The notes under the pieces were generated by a model. That model was not told the origin of the DNA. It was given only the letters and a program-made list of their open reading frames with translations, and made no database searches. From assembly GCF_003721565.1 (NCBI RefSeq), contig NZ_RJJE01000017.1, positions 732,636 through 796,635 of the forward strand: DNA of 64,000 nucleotides. Reading direction: 5' to 3'. Of the stretch, positions 44,667-52,660 are shown one piece after another (positions within the stretch are counted from its first letter, which is position 1; each line of letters begins with the position of its first letter). Source of the DNA: Rufibacter immobilis (GTDB taxonomy: Bacteria > Bacteroidota > Bacteroidia > Cytophagales > Hymenobacteraceae). Both the position numbers and the translations under genes were made by a program.

Positions 44667-45392
44667 ATGAAAATTAAAGACATAAAAAACGAAGCCGGTG
44701 CACCGATACCCGAGGCCTGGCTGCTGATGGAGGGACCTAGCGGCACTACCTATAAAATCAAAGTGTCAAACTTCGCCCTGGAGGGAAAATTCCGGGGGAT
44801 TTGGGCACCTGGAGCATTGACGGCGGATTGCTACTACATCTTCGTCGGCAAACTCTGGAGAACGAAATCGGCCTTCAACAGCTCCAGCGGCCCAACGGTG
44901 GCCAACGCCTATTGGGAGCTGGTGAAGCTGGACGGCCAGGAAATTTCCTTTTCGCAAATCATCGGCACCTGGGACCAGAACGCTTCCATTGCCGGCAAAT
45001 TCCAGTCTGTCAATGAATTCATTGGCACCGAGATAAAGAAGGTAGATGATAAAGTAAACAATAAAGTTGACCAGGTACAAGGGAGCCGGTTGATCACAGC
45101 CGCAGAAGTCGCGGCCCTGAACACCTACCGCTACAGTATCACTTTCCCCCTTATCTCAGAAGTAACGGGCCTTAATTACTTACACCGGGCCGGCACGCTT
45201 AAACGCGTTTATTGGCCACAGATAGCCATAAATGCAGTCAGCTACAGGAAAAATGGCGGTGGATGGGTGAACGTGCCTAACGGTACGGATATAAATATTG
45301 GCCACGCCGCGGGTGATCTGTTTGATTGGAAAATCACCTACAAGGCAGGCTATAATTCGGGGAGCATCACAGTAACAGGTCAATACAGCTAA
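44667..45392 (+). CDS. Phage tail/fibre-associated protein
   Basis: 241 residues: PIPEAWLLMEGPSGTTYKIK at the start, a carbohydrate/fibre-like strand-rich middle (FRGIWAPGALTADCYYIFVG), a coiled stretch EFIGTEIKKVDDKVNNKVDQ and a C-terminal beta domain. The order of strand domain, short coiled coil and strand domain suits a trimeric fibre or connector. 2 bp after the previous gene. Confidence 0.55.
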   Translation: MKIKDIKNEAGAPIPEAWLLMEGPSGTTYKIKVSNFALEGKFRGIWAPGALTADCYYIFVGKLWRTKSAFNSSSGPTVANAYWELVKLDGQEISFSQIIGTWDQNASIAGKFQSVNEFIGTEIKKVDDKVNNKVDQVQGSRLITAAEVAALNTYRYSITFPLISEVTGLNYLHRAGTLKRVYWPQIAINAVSYRKNGGGWVNVPNGTDINIGHAAGDLFDWKITYKAGYNSGSITVTGQYS

Positions 45393-45393
45393 T

Positions 45394-45624
45394 ATGAGAG
45401 TACTAAATATTGAGGAGAACATCGGCCTGATGTTCCAGGTGCAGGACAACGGGGAGCCCACGCAGCTCACGGAGCCGGTGGACGAGAACAACAACCGGGT
45501 TCTGGTCCAGCGCTGGGAGACCGAGACGCACGTCTACACTATGGAATACACCTACATCAACCCCATCACGCACCCCGCCTGGGGCGCTGTCTCCTCTGTG
45601 GAGGAAACCCTAATTGAGAAATAA
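45394..45624 (+). CDS. Small tail-region protein
   Basis: 76 residues, likely all-beta: NIGLMFQVQDNGEPTQLTEP, RVLVQRWETETHVYTMEYTY. 1 bp after the preceding stop and 3 bp before the tailspike-like gene; possibly a chaperone or capping piece. Confidence 0.5.
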   Translation: MRVLNIEENIGLMFQVQDNGEPTQLTEPVDENNNRVLVQRWETETHVYTMEYTYINPITHPAWGAVSSVEETLIEK

Positions 45625-45627
45625 GAG

Positions 45628-47133
45628 ATGCACAACTTCAGGAAACATCTGACGCTCGTGAACTACACGGCCGTCTATTTTTGCAGCAAGGCGGGCAGCG
45701 ACAGCAACCCCGGCACCAGCCCCGACGCGCCCAAGGCAAGCGTCAGCCAGGTGATTTTCACCGCGACCAACGCAGGGCACACTGGGTTGGTGGCCATTAT
45801 CATCGGTGAGGGCGTGTATGAGGAAAGTATCAATGTTTCGCAGCCCTCATTGTCCGTGACCTACAATATTATTGCCGAAGGCAAAGTGGTGTTCAAAGCA
45901 TCCGGATCTAACCAGTTCATCATGACCAGGAGGCCGTTTAACTTTTTGGGGAATTTTGAATTCAGGAACTACCAGATCATGCGAGTGACCGACAACTCAT
46001 CTGGCTCCAGCTTCAACTGCAACGGCGCGAAGCTCAGGAACTGCACCCTCGGCGCGGGAAACTACGCTTACACCTTCACCAACTGCGTACTGGAGGGGGT
46101 GGTGTCAAGTGTGGTGGCCCCGAAAATGTTCGGGTGCAAGGTCTTCAATTCCCAGATCACCGGCATCAGCCCCAGCGCGGCACAGCTAGACCACACCTAC
46201 AACAATGACTTTGACGAGGAATCTGTTTTCACGATTCGCAGCACCGACAACACCACCAACCACAACTTCAACAATTTAAGGGGCAAAATACGGGTACAGG
46301 TCTATAATACCGCGGGCTATGAGGGCAACCCGTATATTACCTACAATTCGCTGCAGGAACTTTGGGCGGGAAATCCAACATCTAACCCACCGAAACCGGC
46401 ATACCCTGGCCACTTCCCAAACTCATTTTCCGCAAACCCCGAGTACAATTCAAAGGAATTGGGCGACTACACCGTTAAGGCGAGCAGCCCCAACCTGCGC
46501 ACAGGAGCTACCACGTACAGCAACGGCAACATAGGCAACGTGGAATTAGGGATCGGCACCTACATTGACTCCAGCATCAACGGCCGGGCCAACATTGACC
46601 CGGACAACCCGAACGCCTTCTTCAGCCCGGAGCTGCAGATCATAGGCGATGCCGTTTCCGTGCCCCTGAACCAAACGCTGGGCTATATTGAGGAGGACTG
46701 GCTGCAGGTAAACGGAGGGGCACTCGGTGAGATTGAGGGCGTGGACCTTTTCCATAACCTGGAGTTCAACACCAGCTACGTGGGGCCGAACATCGCCAAC
46801 ATGAACGTGCCGGACTATTACAATGGCCAGCCCCATGACGGAGCCAACCTATCGGTCACCAGAAACCCGAACCGGCTCTCTTTCCAGATGATGTGGAGCT
46901 CCCAGGTGAACAAGCCGGGCAACGGGGCCGAAGCGTATGCCGGCGCAGATAATGGCGGCCTGCTGGCCCCGGCCACGTGGGGCGTGTTCTACTACTTTGA
47001 TAAGCCTTTGGTTGATTTGGCCGGGGTCTGCTCAGGCATGCCAGGTTTTGACGCGGCCGCCAACAATGCCAGGGCGGTGACCGCCCGCTGGATCAAGCGC
47101 CGGTACTGGCTCAGAAACGACTACACGAGCTGA
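45628..47133 (+). CDS. Right-handed beta-helix tailspike-like protein
   Basis: 501 residues. It begins with TAVYFCSKAGSDSNPGTSPD, the entry motif of secreted parallel beta-helix proteins (DUF1565/pectate-lyase fold), followed by repeated short strands with Asn and Gly turns (FEFRNYQIMRVTDNSSGSSF, NCNGAKLRNCTLGAGNYAYT). A separate C-terminal domain holds GAEAYAGADNGGLLAPATWG. A receptor-binding or polysaccharide-degrading spike is likely; catalytic residues cannot be picked out. Confidence 0.65.
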   Translation: MHNFRKHLTLVNYTAVYFCSKAGSDSNPGTSPDAPKASVSQVIFTATNAGHTGLVAIIIGEGVYEESINVSQPSLSVTYNIIAEGKVVFKASGSNQFIMTRRPFNFLGNFEFRNYQIMRVTDNSSGSSFNCNGAKLRNCTLGAGNYAYTFTNCVLEGVVSSVVAPKMFGCKVFNSQITGISPSAAQLDHTYNNDFDEESVFTIRSTDNTTNHNFNNLRGKIRVQVYNTAGYEGNPYITYNSLQELWAGNPTSNPPKPAYPGHFPNSFSANPEYNSKELGDYTVKASSPNLRTGATTYSNGNIGNVELGIGTYIDSSINGRANIDPDNPNAFFSPELQIIGDAVSVPLNQTLGYIEEDWLQVNGGALGEIEGVDLFHNLEFNTSYVGPNIANMNVPDYYNGQPHDGANLSVTRNPNRLSFQMMWSSQVNKPGNGAEAYAGADNGGLLAPATWGVFYYFDKPLVDLAGVCSGMPGFDAAANNARAVTARWIKRRYWLRNDYTS

Positions 47134-47324
47134 TGGCCGGGGAACTGAAAGGTGCGGCCGTCCGGATCAGGAAAGATCTTGGTAGCCAGATCAGGGGGAT
47201 TGCCACCAGGGTGAAACCGGTGGAGCGTTCCGCTTTCGAGGGCGCGGTGCTGCGCGTGAAGCTGGTGCCTCCAGCGCCGCAGATCATCATGCACAGTCTG
47301 GATTTTTTAGAAAAAACCATTTGA
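47133..47324 (+). CDS. Small basic tail-region protein
   Basis: 63 residues starting in a TGATG overlap with the spike gene; basic (AAVRIRKDLGSQIRGIATRV). Last gene before a strong terminator. Unknown. Confidence 0.5.
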   Translation: MAGELKGAAVRIRKDLGSQIRGIATRVKPVERSAFEGAVLRVKLVPPAPQIIMHSLDFLEKTI

Positions 47325-47337
47325 AAAAAGGATACCG

Positions 47338-47371
47338 AAAAAGGCGAGCAGATCTGCTCGCCTTTTTTTTT
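47338..47371 (+). terminator. Terminator of the tail operon
   Basis: GGCGAGCAGATCTGCTCGCC, a perfect palindrome flanked by A5 and T9. A half copy of the REP-like element (CTCTTTTTCTGAAAAAAGG) follows to about 47,400. Confidence 0.9.
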
Positions 47372-47415
47372 ACCCTCTTTTTCTGAAAAAAGGCCCAAAA
47401 CAGCCTAAAAAGCGA

Positions 47416-47451
47416 TGTCCTTTTTCTAGGAAAGGCGGCGCTTGAGCTTTG
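47416..47451 (+). promoter_or_regulatory. Late promoter copy L2
   Basis: TGTCCTTTTT, 22 bp, TTTG, with -7 box GAGCTTTG. It serves the protease/capsid operon starting at 47,482. Confidence 0.72.
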
Positions 47452-47481
47452 TAACCGCAAAGTTCAAGTACCAGGCTTTTT

Positions 47482-48819
47482 ATGAAAAACAATTTCCATC
47501 TCGCCAGTGCCCTACTCCGATCAGTTTGGATGATAGAGCCCAGCTATGCAGAGGCTAACCTGCATGTGGCTGAGAGATTTTTGAGGGGGGAGGCAGTCGG
47601 CACTCGCGCAGATGGAAATTTTGAAAAGCCGGACGCGTTCCTGGCCGCCATGGCCGGGACCGTCCAGGTAACCAATTACACAAGATTAGAGGACGTGCCC
47701 CAAGGTTCAGTAGGGGTGGTAGATTTTGAGGGGCCCGTTCTCAAATATGACACATGCGGAAGCATGGGCACCATGAGCTTCGCGGAGCATCTGACCCGTG
47801 TAGGCAATCACCCGAACATCAAAGCCATTGTGGTCCGCGCTGATACCCCAGGGGGCCAGGTCTACGGAACAGACACACTTTCCGATGCCGTGGCCGCCTG
47901 CCCGGTACCGGTTCTGCTTTTTGTCAATGACGGCATGCTGGCCAGCGCCGGCGTTTGGGCTTTCGTCCCAGCCGATGAAATCTACTGCAGCCGAGCCACC
48001 GACCAGGTGGGGTCCATCGGTGTCTACCAGGGACTGGTGGATGATACCGAGGAACAGGCCAAAACCGGCCGCAAGCGCATCCAGGTCTACGCGACCAAAT
48101 CAACCGAGAAGAACGGGCCCTACCGCGAATTCGCCCAGGGCAATGAAGGTCCCCTGAAAGCCGAACTGGATTTTATCCGGGACCGCTTTGAGGCGACCGT
48201 TCGCCATTACCGCCCACAGGTCAAGGACGAGGCTTTCTACGGGGCCATGTACTTCGCCGAGGAAGCCCAGGAAATGGGCCTCATTGACGGCATCAAATCC
48301 TTTGAGGAGGTCATCAAACGCGCCCAGGAACTAGGGGGCGAAACCACATCCAGCACACAATCAAGCACCAATAAAAGACAGATGTTTTCACCATTCAAAA
48401 AAGTAGCCGCACTGGCTGGCATCGCCGCCGGTGAGGTGACAGAAGCGCAATTAGCCGCCGCCAACGCGGAGCTGAGCGCCAAAGGCATTGTAGGGGCCAG
48501 CCTTGTAGAGGCCGGTTTAATTGAATCCATGGAATCTGAGCTCACGCACTCTGAGGCAGAGCTGGAGAAAGCCCAGGAGAAAGCGGCCGAATCGGCCGAG
48601 GAAATCCGCACCCTGAAAGCGGACCTGGCTACCGCCAACACCAAAATCGCCGAGCTGCAGAAAGGACCTGCCGGCAAAACAAAAGGCAGCCTGATCCAGG
48701 AAGACGCTGACAAAATCCAAGGCAAGCAGCAAGAGCGCCCGCTCTCCAGCTGGGCCAGAAAAGCCCAGGAAAGAGCTGCCCTAACCTCCAGAAGAGAGGC
48801 CAAAACAGACAACCAATAA
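47482..48819 (+). CDS. Prohead protease (S49/SppA-like) with scaffold tail
   Basis: 445 residues. The S49 peptidase domain (about 70-285) has VVDFEGPVLKYDTCGSMGT, VVRADTPGGQVYGTDTLSDA, nucleophile region DGMLASAGVWAFV and VGSIGVYQGL; a Lys in VYATKSTEKNGPYREF is the likely base. From about 300 it turns into a helical, Ala/Glu-rich coiled coil (AEAELEKAQEKAAESAEEI-type) like a scaffold protein. It matures the capsid in the prohead. An internal ATG at codon 301 could give the scaffold alone. Confidence 0.85.
   Translation: MKNNFHLASALLRSVWMIEPSYAEANLHVAERFLRGEAVGTRADGNFEKPDAFLAAMAGTVQVTNYTRLEDVPQGSVGVVDFEGPVLKYDTCGSMGTMSFAEHLTRVGNHPNIKAIVVRADTPGGQVYGTDTLSDAVAACPVPVLLFVNDGMLASAGVWAFVPADEIYCSRATDQVGSIGVYQGLVDDTEEQAKTGRKRIQVYATKSTEKNGPYREFAQGNEGPLKAELDFIRDRFEATVRHYRPQVKDEAFYGAMYFAEEAQEMGLIDGIKSFEEVIKRAQELGGETTSSTQSSTNKRQMFSPFKKVAALAGIAAGEVTEAQLAAANAELSAKGIVGASLVEAGLIESMESELTHSEAELEKAQEKAAESAEEIRTLKADLATANTKIAELQKGPAGKTKGSLIQEDADKIQGKQQERPLSSWARKAQERAALTSRREAKTDNQ
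48382..48819 (+). CDS. Possible nested scaffold protein
   Basis: In-frame internal start ATG 48,382 (residue 301 of the protease) opens MFSPFKKVAALAGIAAGEVT, right where the peptidase domain has ended after a Thr/Ser-rich linker. The product would be a 145-residue coiled-coil scaffold, as Nu3 is nested in lambda gene C. There is no strong ribosome site to prove it. Confidence 0.4.
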   Translation: MFSPFKKVAALAGIAAGEVTEAQLAAANAELSAKGIVGASLVEAGLIESMESELTHSEAELEKAQEKAAESAEEIRTLKADLATANTKIAELQKGPAGKTKGSLIQEDADKIQGKQQERPLSSWARKAQERAALTSRREAKTDNQ

Positions 48820-48835
48820 TTTCACATAACGCAGA

Positions 48836-49777
48836 ATGAGCGCAATTAAAATTGATGAGCTTAACGAGGAGTTGGGCGCTTATCTGAGAGAAGACAAAGA
48901 TGTTCTAATCGCAGAAACCCTACAGAGCAAAAGCCTGGAGGGGAAATTTGAGTTTTGGGATGATGTGAAGGACGAAGTGCCTTTGCCTAGCCTGAGCATC
49001 GGCAACATCGTGAAGCCGGCCAACGCCGAGAAGTTTGAGCCAACCCCCGATGCCCTGCAATTCAAGGCCCGCATGCTGAAAGTGCGCGGAATGAAGGTGG
49101 ACCTCGTGCTTGTTCCCTCCAACCTGGAAAAGACCTGGCTGGGCAAGGTGAACAAAAAAGGATCTGACGCATACCAGATGCCTTTCGAGGAGTACATCAT
49201 GAAATACATTGTAGAAAAGGCCCAGGAGGAAGTCTACCTGATGTCTGTCTACAAAGGGATTTACAACCCTGCCGGTAAAACCGCCGCCGACACCATAGAC
49301 GGCGTGCTGACATTGGTAGAGAATGAGATTCTGGCAGACAACATCGTTCCGGTGATCACCGGCGCCGTCACGCCAACCAACATCATTGAATCCTGCGAAA
49401 TGGTGTACGACAACCTGGGGGAGGCCTATAAAGCCAAGCCTACGCAGATGCCGCTTGCCCCAACTTTATACGACTGGTACCAGCGCCGGTACCGCGGCCA
49501 GTATGGGGCGAACAACAACTACAGCGGCATGGAGAACAAACTCTTCCTGGACGGCACAAACTGTGAGCTGATCAGAGAGCCCGCCCTGGCTGGCTCCCAG
49601 CGCCTAATCGTGACACCGATGGAAAACAAGGTGTACGGTTTCGACAGCGCCGCTGACGAGAACAACATCACCACCCAGGTGTTTGAGCGGACCATCAAAG
49701 TAATGATGGACTTCAAGGCAGGAACCCAATTGAAAGAAATCCATTCCCGCGCCCTGGCGGTGAACGACCAAAAATAA
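48836..49777 (+). CDS. Major capsid protein
   Basis: 313 residues, directly after the protease/scaffold gene (16 bp). The helical N-terminus (LNEELGAYLREDKDVLIAET) fits a delta/N-arm region, the middle has a long spine-like helix (YIMKYIVEKAQEEVYLMSVY) and the C-terminal half has DWYQRRYRGQYGANNNYSGM and VMMDFKAGTQLKEIHSRALA. HK97-fold capsid is inferred from size, position and layout. Confidence 0.75.
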   Translation: MSAIKIDELNEELGAYLREDKDVLIAETLQSKSLEGKFEFWDDVKDEVPLPSLSIGNIVKPANAEKFEPTPDALQFKARMLKVRGMKVDLVLVPSNLEKTWLGKVNKKGSDAYQMPFEEYIMKYIVEKAQEEVYLMSVYKGIYNPAGKTAADTIDGVLTLVENEILADNIVPVITGAVTPTNIIESCEMVYDNLGEAYKAKPTQMPLAPTLYDWYQRRYRGQYGANNNYSGMENKLFLDGTNCELIREPALAGSQRLIVTPMENKVYGFDSAADENNITTQVFERTIKVMMDFKAGTQLKEIHSRALAVNDQK

Positions 49778-49783
49778 CGGAAC

Positions 49784-49821
49784 TGGAGCCGTAAGCCCCG
49801 TAAGGCTGAGGCTCCTTTTCC
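49784..49821 (+). terminator. Hairpin after the capsid gene
   Basis: GGAGCC and GGCTCC arms with an inner AGCC/GGCT pairing, followed by TTTTCCTG. Probably a leaky terminator lowering expression of the genes after the capsid. Confidence 0.6.
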
Positions 49822-49839
49822 TGTTTGCCTTAAATCAAA

Positions 49840-50244
49840 ATGACAGCAGCAGAAAAGAAAGAATTGCAGGAGGCACTTGATAAAGTCAAGATCCTGGAGA
49901 ACAGCGAGGCAGAGCTCAAGCAGGCATTGGCCAAATCACAGGACCGGGTTTTCGCGGCCGAGGAGCAGGTGGCCAGAATCCAGCTGGAGAAAGAGAAAGT
50001 AGAGCAGGAGGCGGTGCAGGTCATTACTGAGCTGCAGCAGCAGCTTGGGAAATCAGAGGCGAAAGCCTCTAAGGGCCATACCGCCAAAATCACCATCGTC
50101 GATCAGGAACCGCGCACCTTCCGCTTCAAAGTTGGGAAGTTCAACCTGGATGGGGTGATCTACAAAGCGACAGACGTGGAAGATAACTCTGAAATCCTGC
50201 ATAAGCTCGTGGAAATGGGCGCAGGGGTACTGGAGGAAGTGTAG
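49840..50244 (+). CDS. Coiled-coil head protein with C-terminal beta domain
   Basis: 134 residues. The first 75 form a long coiled coil (LQEALDKVKILENSEAELKQ onward); the last 50 form a small domain RTFRFKVGKFNLDGVIYKAT. Position after the capsid gene suggests a head fibre, decoration or head-tail protein. Confidence 0.55.
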   Translation: MTAAEKKELQEALDKVKILENSEAELKQALAKSQDRVFAAEEQVARIQLEKEKVEQEAVQVITELQQQLGKSEAKASKGHTAKITIVDQEPRTFRFKVGKFNLDGVIYKATDVEDNSEILHKLVEMGAGVLEEV

Positions 50245-50267
50245 TTGGTATCTTAAGAGTTAAATAA

Positions 50268-50795
50268 ATGACATTAGTAGTTTTAGAGGATCTGCTTTTC
50301 GAAGAGGGGACAGAGAACATGGGCGGGCTGGTAGGGGAGATCTACGCAGCCCCAGCCTCAGAGGTGGAGAGCATCACCGTCGCGGAAGACGGCGTGACGG
50401 CCACCGCCATCAAAATGAAAGCCGGCAAGAAAATGAGCCGAATCTACTTCACCAAAGACACCGGTAAGGTGGAAGATAACGAGGTAGGGGAGCGTGACGG
50501 CGGTTCGTTTGAAACCACCCTTGGTTTCTTCCACCCAGGCAACAGCGCCGCGGTGCTCAAGGCAAAGAAGAAATTCAACAACGGCGGTTTCATCTTCTTG
50601 GCCATGGACGCACAGGGCCAGATGCGGGTAGTGGGCTCAAAACTGTACCCGGCTTACCGCGAAGCTGGAAGCATCACCACCGGTGGTACTCCTACGGAGC
50701 GCCGGGGCGCAACCTTTAATTTCAAAGCCGCCAGCAACGGACCGGCTCTGATCTTCACGGGAACCGTACCGCTGGAAGTAGCACCGGCAGCCTAA
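50268..50795 (+). CDS. Phage tail-tube-like structural protein B
   Basis: 175 residues, beta-rich: LFEEGTENMGGLVGEIYAAP, GGFIFLAMDAQGQMRVVGSK, RRGATFNFKAASNGPALIFT. A paralogue of the product at 44,017-44,664 but without its Gly/Pro linker and tail domain. A tail tube or other beta-barrel virion component is likely. It is in the capsid operon, so the two paralogues come from different late promoters. Confidence 0.6.
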   Translation: MTLVVLEDLLFEEGTENMGGLVGEIYAAPASEVESITVAEDGVTATAIKMKAGKKMSRIYFTKDTGKVEDNEVGERDGGSFETTLGFFHPGNSAAVLKAKKKFNNGGFIFLAMDAQGQMRVVGSKLYPAYREAGSITTGGTPTERRGATFNFKAASNGPALIFTGTVPLEVAPAA

Positions 50796-50797
50796 CC

Positions 50798-50980
50798 ATG
50801 CCGGAACTGAGTAAGGAAGCCGCCAGGCACTACTACCTGAAGCCGGGCACCCCAACTATTTTGGGAGTGCCCGGCTTCGGTACCGTCAGTTACCAGGGAA
50901 TGAGCCTGGAGCTGGCAAACGCCATTTACTCTTCCGGGAAACATGGGCTGGTGAAAAGGAGAAAGCCACTGCAGAAATAA
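50798..50980 (+). CDS. Small basic virion-region protein
   Basis: 60 residues: KPGTPTILGVPGFGTVSYQG and a basic end HGLVKRRKPLQK. 2 bp after the preceding gene and just before a terminator. Unknown. Confidence 0.5.
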   Translation: MPELSKEAARHYYLKPGTPTILGVPGFGTVSYQGMSLELANAIYSSGKHGLVKRRKPLQK

Positions 50981-50981
50981 A

Positions 50982-51016
50982 CAAAAGGGCCAGGTACAAG
51001 CTACCTGGCCCTTTTG
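50982..51016 (+). terminator. Terminator of the capsid operon
   Basis: CAAAAGGGCCAGGTA, loop CAAGC, and its perfect complement ending CTTTTG. Confidence 0.85.
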
Positions 51017-51050
51017 TTTTGGGCCTGTTTTTGGAAAAACAGGCCCAAAA
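51017..51050. repeat. REP-like hairpin inside prophage
   Basis: TTTTGGGCCTGTTTTTG, GAAAAACAGGCCCAAAA: a perfect stem that begins right after the operon terminator and ends 15 bp before late promoter L3. Confidence 0.75.
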
Positions 51051-51064
51051 CCGCTAAAAAACGG

Positions 51065-51100
51065 TGTCCTTTTTCCGCCCAGGGCAACACCTCAATTTTG
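51065..51100 (+). promoter_or_regulatory. Late promoter copy L3
   Basis: TGTCCTTTTT, 22 bp, TTTG, with -7 box CAATTTTG. It serves the packaging operon starting at 51,120. Confidence 0.72.
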
Positions 51101-51119
51101 TGTCACTGGAGGAACCGTG

Positions 51120-51743
51120 ATGCGAGAAATACTAATGGCCTGGATTGAAAGCAACCAGGTGTATGAAAAGGGACTGGAGCTGTACCAAAAGTACGGCTCC
51201 AGCAGCCTGCTTAAAAAGGTCCTGGCTACCGGGCCCAGCGAATACAACAGGGGCCGCTTGCTGGCAGAGCTGCAGCAGCTCTATGCGAGTGTGGCCGATC
51301 AGGAAGAACAGAAACCCGCCCTGCTGCAGCTGGCCAGCGCAGCAGATCCGGACGGGGTGGAAGAACAGCTGGTAAAAGAGCGCTCTGAGGCCAACAAGGT
51401 AGCCGCAGCCCTCAAATCACAGCTTCCTTTCCTTACCGACCCGCAGAAAAGAAAAGCGGTCTGCTTCAAGATCCTGGACCTGTACGACCGCAACAGCGAG
51501 ATATGGGCCATGCTGGAGTACAAGGCCAAACACGGCTATTTTCCGCACCAGGCAATGCCGGCAGAAGAACAGGAGGAGGAGGCCCAGGCGCTGGACCGCT
51601 ACATGCTGGAGAAAATGCTCCAGAACATCCGCCCGAAAATATCCCGCATCAAGAACGACCCCACCAAGAAAGAACAATTGAAGGAGCTGCAGCAGGAGAA
51701 ATTCCGACTGGAGCAATTACTGGAGAAAGCCAATGCTGTTTAG
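51120..51743 (+). CDS. Packaging-operon protein, helical
   Basis: 207 residues from MREILMAWIESNQVYEKGLE (ATG preferred over the GTG directly before it). All-helical with a long C-terminal coiled coil (DPTKKEQLKELQQEKFRLEQ). First gene of the packaging operon, overlapping the next by 11 bp. Unknown. Confidence 0.6.
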   Translation: MREILMAWIESNQVYEKGLELYQKYGSSSLLKKVLATGPSEYNRGRLLAELQQLYASVADQEEQKPALLQLASAADPDGVEEQLVKERSEANKVAAALKSQLPFLTDPQKRKAVCFKILDLYDRNSEIWAMLEYKAKHGYFPHQAMPAEEQEEEAQALDRYMLEKMLQNIRPKISRIKNDPTKKEQLKELQQEKFRLEQLLEKANAV

Positions 51744-52404
51744 GAAAAGCGAACTGAGGGCGGGCATGAGCATCCCCGGGAAAGAGCCAGGCCAGGAAGA
51801 GGAAACAGACCAGGCGGTGAAAGGGCGGGCCACCCGCAGCAGGGGCCGGAAGAAAGATTCCATCCGCGGGGTAGGCCTCAAGCAGCTGCGCCAGGTGATC
51901 GGTGAGCTGCAGCAGGGGGAGATCATCCCATTCGCCACCGGTGGCCAATGGAGCAACCACGACCTGCTGGAGTTTATCCTCGAAAGGACCGGGCCGGCCG
52001 ATGTCTACATCACCACCTGGAGCCTCACCGAAGAACCGGTGCGGGCCATTCTGGATTTCACGGAGAAAGGACTGATCCGCAGCCTCACGTGCCTCTTCGA
52101 CTACCGCATCCAGGCCAGGAACCCCAAGGTATTCCAGCTCATAGACAGCGTGATTGAGCGCAAGAAACTCACCAAAATACACGCAAAGGTAACCGTGATC
52201 TGCAATGAGGAATGGGCGGTGAGCATCATCTCCAGCGCCAATTTCACCAAAAACCCCAGGATTGAGGCCGGGGTGATCCTGACCGACACGGAAACCGCCG
52301 CTTTCAATATTGACTGGATCGAAGAGGAGATCCTGAATGAGCAACCACTAAAATTTAAAAGGACAGAAAATGTACGCAGAGATCCTGGACGAAGAGGTGA
52401 TTAA
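51733..52404 (+). CDS. PLD-like (single HKD) protein in packaging operon
   Basis: 223 residues. After a basic, Arg-rich N-terminus, a PLD-fold: RQVIGELQQGEIIPFATGGQ, DVYITTWSLTEEPVRAILDF, then the catalytic motif THAK-type IHAKVTVICN followed by VSIISSANFTKNPRIEAGVI, which keeps H-x-K and S-x-N but has Asn-Glu where the usual Asp lies. A dimeric phosphodiesterase or nuclease is possible. It overlaps both neighbours. Confidence 0.65.
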   Translation: MLFRKSELRAGMSIPGKEPGQEEETDQAVKGRATRSRGRKKDSIRGVGLKQLRQVIGELQQGEIIPFATGGQWSNHDLLEFILERTGPADVYITTWSLTEEPVRAILDFTEKGLIRSLTCLFDYRIQARNPKVFQLIDSVIERKKLTKIHAKVTVICNEEWAVSIISSANFTKNPRIEAGVILTDTETAAFNIDWIEEEILNEQPLKFKRTENVRRDPGRRGD

Positions 52405-52660
52405 CGAGATAGAGAATAATGCCAGGCTCGCTTTCACCGACCGACAAATTGCCCTAATCGTGGGCATCCCATACCCGCACTTTGAGTACCACGCCGCCAT
52501 TCCGGAAAGCCCGGTGAGCACTGCGCTCACCAAGGGCAGGCTCATGGCCGAGGCTGAAGTGAGGGAATCAATTTTCAAACTGGCCAGATCGGGCTCCAAA
52601 GATGCCCAGATCATGGCCATTGAGTATTTCCAACACCTGCAGATAGATAACGAACAATGA
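52370..52660 (+). CDS. Terminase small-subunit-like protein
   Basis: 96 residues with a short HTH-like segment LAFTDRQIALIVGIPYPHFE and helices VSTALTKGRLMAEAEVRESI, FKLARSGSKDAQIMAIEYFQ. Size, HTH and place two genes before the large subunit fit a DNA-recognising TerS. Overlaps the PLD-like gene by 35 bp. Confidence 0.6.
   Translation: MYAEILDEEVINEIENNARLAFTDRQIALIVGIPYPHFEYHAAIPESPVSTALTKGRLMAEAEVRESIFKLARSGSKDAQIMAIEYFQHLQIDNEQ

Noticed and set aside
45628-47133. Diversity-generating retroelement target
   Set aside because: No reverse transcriptase and no template repeat were seen in the window.
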